Shown piece by piece: positions 1-5,773 of a DNA stretch of 6,753 bases (its first letter is position 1; each line of letters opens with the position of its first letter). The position numbers and the translations under genes are program-made. Source of the DNA: Ramlibacter sp. (lineage in GTDB: Bacteria; Pseudomonadota; Gammaproteobacteria; Burkholderiales; Burkholderiaceae_C); contig JANXVP010000485.1 of assembly GCA_025351615.1 (NCBI GenBank), positions 1 through 6,753 of the forward strand, in the 5' to 3' direction. A model generated the notes under the pieces. It worked only from the letters and a program-made list of their open reading frames with translations. It ran no database searches and had not been told where the DNA came from.

Positions 1-851
1 TTGAAGCGGTTGGAAGGCGGCTCGTGGTCGACCGATTTGCCGAACAGCCCACCGCCCTTGAGCAGCCAGTTGAGGTCGCCGCGCTGCGGCCAGTTGTCGC
101 GCACAAAGGTGAAGAACATGATCACCAGCGAGACGGCGAACAGCGGACCGGCGAAGTTGTGCATCGTCTTGAGCGCCCAGGTGAAGCCGCCGAACAGAGT
201 GCCGCCGATCACCGGAAGCATAAAGAACTTGCCGAACGCCATCACCAGGCCGGAGATGGCGAGCACACTGAAAGCGATCGCATTGGCCCAGTGGGTGGAG
301 CGTTCGAAGGGCGTGAAGCGCTCGATCTGCCCACCCTCGTCGGCGTCATGTTTGCCAAGCGGTCCCCTGACAAAGTAGAAAATCGCCAGCGCACCGAGCA
401 CGATCAGAAACAGTGAACCGCCATACGGGATCAGCCACAAATTGCGAACCTGCCGCCACGCTTCGCCAGCGGTCGTCAGGCGCGAGCCTGGATACTGCAC
501 CGGTGCCTGAATCAACACCCCTGCTTCTGGCGCCTCGCTTTTTGGCAGGCTGCTATAGCCCTCCATGCCTGAGGACACGCCCCGCCACATCGGCGCGTTG
601 TTGCCCGGCTGCACCCTGTTGCGCTCGCCGTTGGTCTGGTTCGGGTACTTCGGGTCCGAACTCGCATCAGGCCTGATCTCGGGCTTGACATCGAAAATGT
701 TCTGGCCCTGGATGCCGCCTTGCGGCGCAGCCGGCGACGGCGCCGTCACGGTGGCTGGCGGCGGCAGGTCGTCCTTCGACCGGTCCTGCGCCAAGGCCGG
801 TGCGAGCAGCCCAAACGCCAGTGAAAAAGCGACGAGGAGTGACCGCAGCAT
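1..851 (-). CDS. fdhC: Formate dehydrogenase gamma subunit, cytochrome b type, N-terminally extended (3' end outside window)
   Basis: This is the membrane subunit that takes electrons from FdhB through b-type hemes and reduces quinone. The 283 visible codons begin at ATG 849-851, 2 nt after the upstream lipoprotein stop, with a weak AAGGT ribosome site inside the end of that gene. Residues 1-21 form a Sec signal peptide (hydrophobic core, ending ALA before Gln22). Residues 22-140 are a Pro/Asn-rich periplasmic stretch containing NNAPMWR (84-90). A membrane segment follows at about 143-162. The cytochrome part starts near 178 with RSTHW (probable heme ligand His187), a second helix at about 190-209, TMHNFAG (probable heme ligand His231) and a third helix at about 232-251. 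By comparison with E. coli FdnI (217 residues, four helices), the last helix and the other two heme histidines should lie beyond the window edge, where the reading frame is still open. Family assignment is firm; the role of the N-terminal extension is not established here. Confidence 0.93.
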   Translation of the reverse strand, partial: MLRSLLVAFSLAFGLLAPALAQDRSKDDLPPPATVTAPSPAAPQGGIQGQNIFDVKPEIRPDASSDPKYPNQTNGERNRVQPGNNAPMWRGVSSGMEGYSSLPKSEAPEAGVLIQAPVQYPGSRLTTAGEAWRQVRNLWLIPYGGSLFLIVLGALAIFYFVRGPLGKHDADEGGQIERFTPFERSTHWANAIAFSVLAISGLVMAFGKFFMLPVIGGTLFGGFTWALKTMHNFAGPLFAVSLVIMFFTFVRDNWPQRGDLNWLLKGGGLFGKSVDHEPPSNRF

Positions 852-853
852 GT

Positions 854-1075
854 TCAGTTGACCTTGTTGTACTCGTTCTGGGTATTCTGGGCGCGCGTGC
901 GAAGCTGCGTTTCCCAACTGGTCTTGTCGCCGGCCTTCCAGCCAGATGCCGTGAACGGCGTTCCGGTACCCTGGAATGCGGGGGTGTCGAGCACAGTGCG
1001 GCCCAGCGCCTGGGGCTTTTCACCGCAGGCTGTCAGCGCCACGACCGCCAACACGAGAAGAACGGCGCGCATCAT
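854..1075 (-). CDS. Small lipoprotein of unknown function within the fdh operon
   Basis: A 73-residue protein I cannot assign to a named family. It has a textbook lipoprotein signal: Met-Met-Arg, a hydrophobic run (residues 4-14) and the lipobox LTAC with the acylated Cys at position 17, leaving a mature peptide of about 56-57 residues. Gly at +2 (not Asp) would predict outer-membrane sorting under the enterobacterial Lol rule. The mature part is polar, with FTASGWKAGD, a Trp in TSWETQLRTRAQ and QNEYNKVN at the end. ATG 1073-1075 overlaps the fdhB stop as ATGA, and GGGAGG lies 6 nt upstream, so it is probably translationally coupled to fdhB; ATG 1070-1072 is an alternative start. The stop is 2 nt before fdhC. 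This packing, the good ribosome site and the complete lipobox argue for a real gene. Its position between two structural subunits suggests a structural or assembly role at the periplasmic face of the complex, which is inference. Confidence 0.85.
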   Translation of the reverse strand: MMRAVLLVLAVVALTACGEKPQALGRTVLDTPAFQGTGTPFTASGWKAGDKTSWETQLRTRAQNTQNEYNKVN

Positions 1076-1689
1076 GACTTGCCTCCCGCTGGCTGTCCGG
1101 CCTGCTTGGAGCCGTAGGCAGTGCCCCAGCCCCAGACCTCCGCGCCCTTGCCGCGCTTGGTGACCCGGTTGCGCAGGATGTCGGCGACCACATCGCCGTC
1201 GCCCGCCAGCAAGGCCTTGGTCGAACACATTTCGGCGCAGGCCGGCAGCTTGCCTTCGGCCAGCCGGTTGCGGCCGTACTTTTCGAATTCCGCTTCGCTG
1301 CCGTTGGCTTCCGGGCCGCCGGCGCAGAAGGTGCACTTGTCCATCTTGCCGCGCACACCGAACGTGCCGGACGCAGGGAACTGCGGAGCCCCGAACGGGC
1401 AGGCATAGGAACAATAGCCGCAGCCGATACAGATGTCCTTGTCGTGCAGCACCACACCCTCGTCGGTGCGGTAAAAACAATTGACCGGGCAAACCGCCAT
1501 GCAGGGCGCGTCGGAGCAATGCATGCAAGCGACGGAAATCGACCGCTCGCCGGGAATGCCGTCATTGAGCGTGACCACCCGGCGGCGGTTCACACCCCAG
1601 GGCACCTCGTTCTCGTTCTTGCAGGCCGTGACGCAGCTGTTGCATTCGATGCAGCGTTCCGAGTCGCAGATGAATTTCATTCTTGCCAT
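1072..1689 (-). CDS. fdhB: Formate dehydrogenase beta subunit, four [4Fe-4S] clusters
   Basis: Electron-transfer subunit that carries electrons from FdhA to the cytochrome b subunit. The 205 residues contain four cysteine sets, each enough for one [4Fe-4S] cluster: C13/16/19/23, C55/58/63/67 followed by Pro, C87/90/93/97 followed by Pro, and C119/122 paired with C151/155. Two further cysteines (8 and 71) are probably not ligands. Start ATG 1687-1689 was chosen because AGGGGA lies 5 nt upstream; an ATG three codons later (1680) has a poorer site, and extending upstream would run into the intergenic hairpin. There is no signal peptide, so the subunit is expected to cross the membrane bound to Tat-exported FdhA. 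It lacks the C-terminal membrane helix of E. coli FdnH/FdoH and resembles the shorter beta subunits of Wolinella-type enzymes. Its stop overlaps the lipoprotein start by 4 nt. Confidence 0.96.
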   Translation of the reverse strand: MARMKFICDSERCIECNSCVTACKNENEVPWGVNRRRVVTLNDGIPGERSISVACMHCSDAPCMAVCPVNCFYRTDEGVVLHDKDICIGCGYCSYACPFGAPQFPASGTFGVRGKMDKCTFCAGGPEANGSEAEFEKYGRNRLAEGKLPACAEMCSTKALLAGDGDVVADILRNRVTKRGKGAEVWGWGTAYGSKQAGQPAGGKS

Positions 1690-1700
1690 GTTGGTCCCCT
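1690..1700 (-). promoter_or_regulatory. fdhB ribosome binding site
   Basis: AGGGGA (1695-1700, minus strand) stands 5 nt before ATG 1687-1689. It decides the fdhB start in favour of this ATG over the in-frame ATG at 1680 and over any start further upstream. Confidence 0.7.
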
Positions 1701-1710
1701 GGTCAGTTGA

Positions 1711-1748
1711 GGACAGAGCAGAATTGCCGCGCAATTGCTGATCTGTCC
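1711..1748. other. Imperfect 16-bp hairpin in the fdhA-fdhB gap
   Basis: Arms GGACAGA (1711-1717) and TCTGTCC (1742-1748) pair perfectly. After a G/A mismatch, CAG (1719-1721) pairs with CTG (1738-1740). After one bulged G (1737), AATTGC (1722-1727) pairs with GCAATT (1731-1736) around a CGC loop. This gives 16 pairs with one mismatch and one bulge. In the mRNA it would begin about 13 nt after the fdhA stop and end about 10 nt before the fdhB ribosome site. No run of U follows, so it is not a standard intrinsic terminator. A role in mRNA processing, stability or tuning the FdhA:FdhB ratio is plausible but inferred. Confidence 0.6.
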
Positions 1749-1761
1749 CGCAAGGTCGTGG

Positions 1762-4731
1762 TCATGCCACGGCCCGCTCGATGTTGCAGATGGTGGTCTT
1801 GGTTTCCTGCATCATGGTGACGCTGTCGTAGCCGTAGGTGGTGGCCGTGTTCACCGCTTCCCCACGCACCACGGGTGCCGCGCCACTGGGGTAATACGCC
1901 AGCATGTCCACGCCCTGCCAGTGACCGGCAAAGTGGAAAGGCATCCAGCAGGTGTCGGGGCCGACCCGTTCGGTGACCATGGCCTGGATGTTGATCCGGC
2001 CGCCCGTGGGCGTCACCAGCCAGACCTGCTCGCCGTTGCGGATGCCACGCGCGGCGGCCGCCTTCGGGTTGATCTCGACGAAAGCCACCTGCTGCAGTTC
2101 GGCCAGCCACGGGTTGGACCGCGTTTCGTCGCCGCCGCCTTCGTATTCCGTCAGCCGGCCGGAAGTCAGGATCAGCGGAAATTTCTCCGCCACCTTGTCC
2201 ACCAGGTTCTTGTCCTGGATGGTCTTGTACAGCGTCGGCAGCCGCCAGAACGCCTTCTTGTCGTCGTGCGAGGGGTACTTGGCGACCAGGTCGGGGCGCG
2301 TGCTGTAGAGGGCTTCCCGGTGCTGAGGAATGCCGTCCGGGAAATTCCACACGACAGCGCGGGCCTTGGCGTTGCCGAACACATGGCAACCGTGGTTCTT
2401 CATGGTCACCCGGATGATGCCGCCAGAGTTGTCAGTCTTCCAGTTCTTGCCTTCGGCCAGCGATTTTTCGACATCCGTCAGTTCGTTCCACCAGCCCAGC
2501 TTCTTGAGCAGCACATGGTCGAACTCCGGGTAGCCGGTCTGGATGTCTGCGCCCATGGACGCCGACCCGTCTTCGGCCAGCAGGCTGACCCCATTGCGTT
2601 CGACGCCGAAGTTGGCGCGGAAGTTCCCGCCCCCCTCCATGACGTGCTTGCTGGTGTCGTACAGGTTGGCCGAGCCCGGGTGCTTGAGTTCAGGCGTGCC
2701 GTAGCACGGCCAGGGCAGACCGAAATAGTCGCCGGTCAGGTCGTAGCCGGTTTCCTTGTCCTTGCCGCCCCTTGACTTGAGCGTCTTGACATCGAAGTTG
2801 GCCATATTGCGCATGTGGGCCTTGAGCCGTTCGGGGCTCTGGCCGGTGTAACCGATGCTCCAGCACGACCGGTTGATCTCGCGCAGGATGTCCTCGGGCA
2901 AGGGCTCGTCCATGCCCTTGACCTTCTGCATCTTGTAGTTGCCCACCAGCTCCTTGCCGAAGCCGAGCTTTTGCGCCAGCTGGTACATGATCATGTGATC
3001 GCTGCGGCTTTCCCACAGCGGCTCGATCACCTTCTCGCGCCATTGGAGCGAGCGATTCGACGCCGTCACCGACCCGCTGGTCTCGAACTGGGTGGCCGCC
3101 GGTAGCAGGTACACCGCCCGGTTTTTGTTGAGGTCTTCCGGGCGGCCCGGCATCGCCGCCATGGCCGCTGTGGCGGATGGGTACGGATCCACGACCACCA
3201 GCAGGTCGAGCATGTCCATGGCCCGCTTCATCTCCAGGCCACGGGTCTGGGAATTCGGCGCGTGGCCCCAGTAAACGACGGCCCGCAGGTTCGAGTCCTG
3301 GTCGATCAGCTCGTTCTTTTCCATCACGCCGTCGATCCAGCGCGAGACGGTGATGCCGGGCTTGCTCATCATCGCGGGCGTGGCGAACCGGCCCTTGATC
3401 CAGTCGTAGTCGACGCCCCAGATCTTGGCGAAATGCCGCCACGAGCCCTCGACGATGCCGTAGTAGCCCGGCAGCGAGTCGGGATTCGGGCCGACATCGG
3501 TCGCACCCTGGACGTTGTCGTGCCCGCGGAAGATGTTGGCGCCACCGCCGGACATGCCGATATTGCCCAGCGCCAGCTGCACGATGCAGGAAGCGCGCAC
3601 GATCGCGTTACCGGTGGTGTGCTGGGTCTGGCCCATGCACCAGACGATGGTTGACGGCCTGTTTTTAGCCATCATTTCGGCGGCCATGTACACGCGCGCT
3701 TCAGGCACGCCGCAGGCCTCCTCGACCTTGTCCGGCGTCCACTTGGCCATCACGTCCTTCTTGACGTCTTCCATGCCATAGACGCGGTCGTTGATGTACT
3801 TTTTGTCTTCCCAGCCGTTCTTGAAGATGTGGTGCAGCACGCCGAACAGGAACGCGATATCCGAGCCCGAGCGGATCCGCACGAATTCATCGGCCTTGGC
3901 GGCGGTGCGCGTGAAGCGCGGGTCCACGACGATCATCTTGCAGCCGTTTTCCTTGGCGTGCAGCATGTGCAGCATGCTGACCGGATGCGCCTCGGCGGCG
4001 TTGGACCCGATGTACAACGCGCACTTGCTGTTTTGCATGTCGTTGTACGAATTGGTCATGGCGCCGTAGCCCCATGTATTGGCGACCCCGGCGACGGTGG
4101 TCGAATGGCAGATGCGCGCCTGGTGATCGCAGTTGTTGCTGCCCCAGAAGCTGACGAACTTGCGCATCAGGTACGCCTGTTCGTTGCTGTGCTTGGACGA
4201 GCCGATCCAGTAGACCGAATCCGGCCCGCTGGCCTTGCGCAGCTCCAGCATCTTCGCGCTGATCTCGTTGAGCGCGGTGTCCCAGCTGATGCGCTCGTAC
4301 TTGCCGTTGACCAGCTTCATCGGGTAGCGAAGGCGGAATTCGCCATGGCCGTGCTCGCGCAGCGCCGAGCCCTTGGCGCAGTGCGCGCCGAGGTTGATGG
4401 GCGAATCGAACACCGGTTCCTGACGAACCCAGACCCCGTTTTCGACCACCGCATCGACTGCGCAGCCGACAGAACAGTGGCTGCAGACGGTGCGCCTGAC
4501 CTCGATCTTTCCCGCACCAACCGCGGGGCTCTGGCCGTCGGCGGCGCCGGCTTTTTTCACCAGGGCCAACTGGGACGCGGCAATGCCGACACCGACACCG
4601 AGGCCCGACCGACGCAGGAAAGCGCGCCGGTCCATCGTGGGCAGGGCGTTGGACAGGCCCCGCTGCAAACTATGGACGAACGGCGAGCGAGCGCCACCCT
4701 GGGCCGAACCCGACTTCTTGGTCAACAACAT
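1762..4731 (-). CDS. fdhA: Formate dehydrogenase alpha (catalytic) subunit, Mo/W-bis-MGD, Cys type, Tat-exported
   Basis: Oxidises formate to CO2 at a molybdenum or tungsten bis-MGD centre on the periplasmic side. The 989 residues are close to the FdnG/FdoG family length (about 1015). A twin-arginine motif DRRAFLRR (34-41) is followed by a hydrophobic stretch and a possible cleavage after AGA (61-63); about 32 residues precede the motif. The N-terminal [4Fe-4S] ligands are C83, C86, C90 and C118, with Lys120 just after the last. The metal ligand is Cys208, coded by TGC, followed by His209 (ARICHSTTVAG), where E. coli FdnG has selenocysteine; no Sec machinery is therefore needed for this gene. 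The C-terminal MGD-binding domain starts near 851 (ILTSGRLTEYEGGGDETRSN). ATG 4729-4731 is preferred over TTG 4744-4746 because GGAG lies 6 nt upstream of the ATG. It starts 21 nt after the small Tat gene. Mo versus W cannot be told from the sequence. Confidence 0.98.
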   Translation of the reverse strand: MLLTKKSGSAQGGARSPFVHSLQRGLSNALPTMDRRAFLRRSGLGVGVGIAASQLALVKKAGAADGQSPAVGAGKIEVRRTVCSHCSVGCAVDAVVENGVWVRQEPVFDSPINLGAHCAKGSALREHGHGEFRLRYPMKLVNGKYERISWDTALNEISAKMLELRKASGPDSVYWIGSSKHSNEQAYLMRKFVSFWGSNNCDHQARICHSTTVAGVANTWGYGAMTNSYNDMQNSKCALYIGSNAAEAHPVSMLHMLHAKENGCKMIVVDPRFTRTAAKADEFVRIRSGSDIAFLFGVLHHIFKNGWEDKKYINDRVYGMEDVKKDVMAKWTPDKVEEACGVPEARVYMAAEMMAKNRPSTIVWCMGQTQHTTGNAIVRASCIVQLALGNIGMSGGGANIFRGHDNVQGATDVGPNPDSLPGYYGIVEGSWRHFAKIWGVDYDWIKGRFATPAMMSKPGITVSRWIDGVMEKNELIDQDSNLRAVVYWGHAPNSQTRGLEMKRAMDMLDLLVVVDPYPSATAAMAAMPGRPEDLNKNRAVYLLPAATQFETSGSVTASNRSLQWREKVIEPLWESRSDHMIMYQLAQKLGFGKELVGNYKMQKVKGMDEPLPEDILREINRSCWSIGYTGQSPERLKAHMRNMANFDVKTLKSRGGKDKETGYDLTGDYFGLPWPCYGTPELKHPGSANLYDTSKHVMEGGGNFRANFGVERNGVSLLAEDGSASMGADIQTGYPEFDHVLLKKLGWWNELTDVEKSLAEGKNWKTDNSGGIIRVTMKNHGCHVFGNAKARAVVWNFPDGIPQHREALYSTRPDLVAKYPSHDDKKAFWRLPTLYKTIQDKNLVDKVAEKFPLILTSGRLTEYEGGGDETRSNPWLAELQQVAFVEINPKAAAARGIRNGEQVWLVTPTGGRINIQAMVTERVGPDTCWMPFHFAGHWQGVDMLAYYPSGAAPVVRGEAVNTATTYGYDSVTMMQETKTTICNIERAVA

Positions 4732-4741
4732 GGAGGTCTCC
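4732..4741 (-). promoter_or_regulatory. fdhA ribosome binding site that decides the start
   Basis: GGAG at 4738-4741 (minus strand) is 6 nt from ATG 4729-4731. The in-frame TTG at 4744-4746 would place this Shine-Dalgarno sequence inside the coding region and has no equivalent site upstream, so the five-residue-longer reading is unlikely. Confidence 0.75.
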
Positions 4742-4752
4742 AGCAAAGGGAG

Positions 4753-4965
4753 TTAGACGAGGGTGCTCTTGTAATACTGCTTGACGCGTTCGGTGAGCTG
4801 GTAACCGCCGCCTCTTTCGGGCGGGGGATTCAGCGCGGCTGCGGGTGGCGCGGAAAGCGCGGGGACCGCACCGGGAAGGAGGGCGACCGCGGCTGCGGCG
4901 GCACCCACGGTTGCGGCGCCGGCGAACAGGGTTCGGCGCGATAGTGCGCTCTTTGGCTGACTCAT
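4753..4965 (-). CDS. Formate dehydrogenase region Tat-signal protein (small operon companion)
   Basis: A 70-residue protein with a Tat signal: SRRTLF (residues 9-14) followed by an Ala-rich hydrophobic segment to about residue 38. The short conserved tail YQLTERVKQYYKSTL (55-69) is the hallmark of the small 'formate dehydrogenase region Tat target' family found next to fdhA in many proteobacteria. The function of that family is not well defined; a role in export or assembly of the dehydrogenase is often assumed. ATG 4963-4965 has an excellent AGGAGA site about 6 nt upstream. An in-frame upstream extension to 5121 would run through the promoter-like gap and overlap the chaperone end, so it was not used. 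It lies 21 nt before fdhA and is surely cotranscribed with it. The hydrophobic segment could be either cleaved or kept as a membrane anchor. Confidence 0.9.
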   Translation of the reverse strand: MSQPKSALSRRTLFAGAATVGAAAAAVALLPGAVPALSAPPAAALNPPPERGGGYQLTERVKQYYKSTLV

Positions 4966-5014
4966 GGGCTGTCTCCTGGGGTTCCCATTGGAACTAAACT
5001 GCTTTTCCACTCCA

Positions 5015-5042
5015 AATGTAGCATCCCCTACGTCGCTTGCAA
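5015..5042 (-). promoter_or_regulatory. Candidate sigma70-type promoter for the fdh structural genes
   Basis: On the minus strand TTGCAA (5037-5042) and TACATT (5015-5020) are separated by 16 bp; each matches the -35/-10 consensus at four of six positions. It sits in the largest gap of the window (4966-5080) and would give a leader of roughly 40 nt before the small Tat gene. The -35 box lies inside a perfect 10-bp palindrome, GCTTGCAAGC (5035-5044), and a second inverted repeat, GTTCC-CATT-GGAAC (4981-4994), lies downstream of the -10. Either could be an operator, but both are short and no regulator is known here. Confidence 0.4.
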
Positions 5043-5080
5043 GCACACCGGCACAGGGAAACCCCTTAGGGACCAGGTCT

Positions 5081-5710
5081 TCATCCAAGCATATCGAAGC
5101 CTTGGGCCTCGACACTGGCAAATGCGCGGGTCAATGCCGCCAGCGAGGCGTAGAACTTTGCCTTCGGGTGCGCCACGATGGTGTCGCACATGACCGTCAC
5201 CCAGGGCTGCAGATGCGCAGCGAAGAACCCGGACTGGCGGGTGAGGTTGGCCACAGCCACGTCCTCGCCCGCAATCAGGTAGCGCATGACTTCACAAAGG
5301 TAGGCGATGTGGTCTTCGGTGTCGGACATGCTGTCGTCCCGCTCCAGCCGCAGGGCCGCCAGCTCGGTCCGCAGCCGGACCAGCGGCCGCTCGTTCAGGA
5401 AGCCGCTGAGGTAGTGGGAGCCGAACAGGTAGACCTCGGGTTTGCCGACGCCGCCGAAGAGCGCGTCGTATTCGCGTGCAATCGCCTGGTCGTCCAGCGC
5501 CCGCGCGCTGGCGACCAGCTCCCGCCACGGCTCCTCCAGGAAACCGCCTGCGGCCGGCGCCTCGGTTGCAGCGACCCGCAGCGCTTCGAGCAGCTCCGGC
5601 GGCGGTGGCGCGTAAAACAGCTGCGACAGCAAGCCATAGATTTCGGCGCGCGCGGTTTCCTCGTCGAGTGCGGAAGAAACCGGAATTGAAGTGACGGGGT
5701 CAGAGCCCAA
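5081..5710 (-). CDS. TorD/DmsD-family molybdoenzyme maturation chaperone, start rewritten by an inserted element
   Basis: A cytoplasmic, all-helical chaperone of the TorD family, expected to bind apo-FdhA (its Tat signal or core) until the Mo/W cofactor is inserted. The 209 residues show AEIYGLLSQLF (22-32), EYDALFGG (80-87), PEVYLFGSHYLSGFL (91-105), TEDHIAYLCEVM (131-142) and HLQPWVTVMCDTI (166-178), the usual family landmarks, and length is normal. The start is odd. An in-frame TGA lies at 5717-5719, and the only ATG/GTG/TTG between it and the first conserved helix is TTG 5708-5710, inside the inverted-repeat element. GGTGA, part of the extended anti-Shine-Dalgarno complement, lies 6 nt before it. 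Residues 1 to about 5 would thus be element-encoded. The body is intact and looks functional. Its partner enzyme is inferred from position. Confidence 0.92.
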   Translation of the reverse strand: MGSDPVTSIPVSSALDEETARAEIYGLLSQLFYAPPPPELLEALRVAATEAPAAGGFLEEPWRELVASARALDDQAIAREYDALFGGVGKPEVYLFGSHYLSGFLNERPLVRLRTELAALRLERDDSMSDTEDHIAYLCEVMRYLIAGEDVAVANLTRQSGFFAAHLQPWVTVMCDTIVAHPKAKFYASLAALTRAFASVEAQGFDMLG

Positions 5711-5771
5711 TTTCGTTCACCATTTTTGATCGCCGTAAAAGTTGCTGGTCCGGATTTGGGATCTGACCCCG
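5695..5771. repeat. 77-bp MITE/REP-like inverted-repeat element
   Basis: The ends 5695-5715 and the reverse complement of 5751-5771 match at 18 of 21 positions, sharing CGGGGTCAGA, then CCCAA. The inner 35 bp are much less GC-rich than the flanking genes. The left end lies inside the chaperone frame; the right end stops 2 bp before the ferredoxin stop codon (5774-5776). There is no transposase and I see no clear target duplication. The GGGGTCAGA...CCC end resembles short dispersed elements I recall from many proteobacterial genomes, some near REP-associated (IS200-like) transposase genes; this resemblance is from memory. Transcribed, it would fold into one long stem-loop between the two genes. 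Confidence 0.65.
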
Positions 5772-5773
5772 GG

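Noticed and set aside
1711..1748. Hairpin read as a Rho-independent terminator of fdhA
   Set aside because: No U-tract follows on the minus strand (the next bases are mixed), none is seen on the plus-strand side either, and essential partner genes lie directly downstream.
1735..2775. 346-codon open frame on the plus strand
   Set aside because: Antisense to the conserved C-terminal part of fdhA, no recognisable motif, no ribosome site noticed; a compositional shadow.
4108..4110. Possible selenocysteine at the FdhA active site
   Set aside because: The codon is TGC (Cys208), not TGA, so no recoding is needed.
3829..4944. 371-codon open frame on the plus strand
   Set aside because: Antisense to fdhA and the small Tat gene, low-complexity Ala/Arg/Gly/Val-rich translation without domains; typical shadow of a GC-rich gene on the other strand.
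5063..5071. CCCTTAGGG palindrome after the chaperone stop
   Set aside because: Arms of only 4 bp and no U-tract; too weak to call a terminator or operator.
5700..5723. Seven-codon reading frame (ATG GTG ... TGA) inside the inverted-repeat element overlapping the chaperone start
   Set aside because: It could act as a leader peptide, but there is no clear ribosome site for it and such a short frame is expected by chance; kept only as a remark.
5695..5771. CRISPR repeat or complete insertion sequence
   Set aside because: A single inverted-repeat unit with no direct repeats or spacers and no transposase frame; better described as a non-autonomous element.
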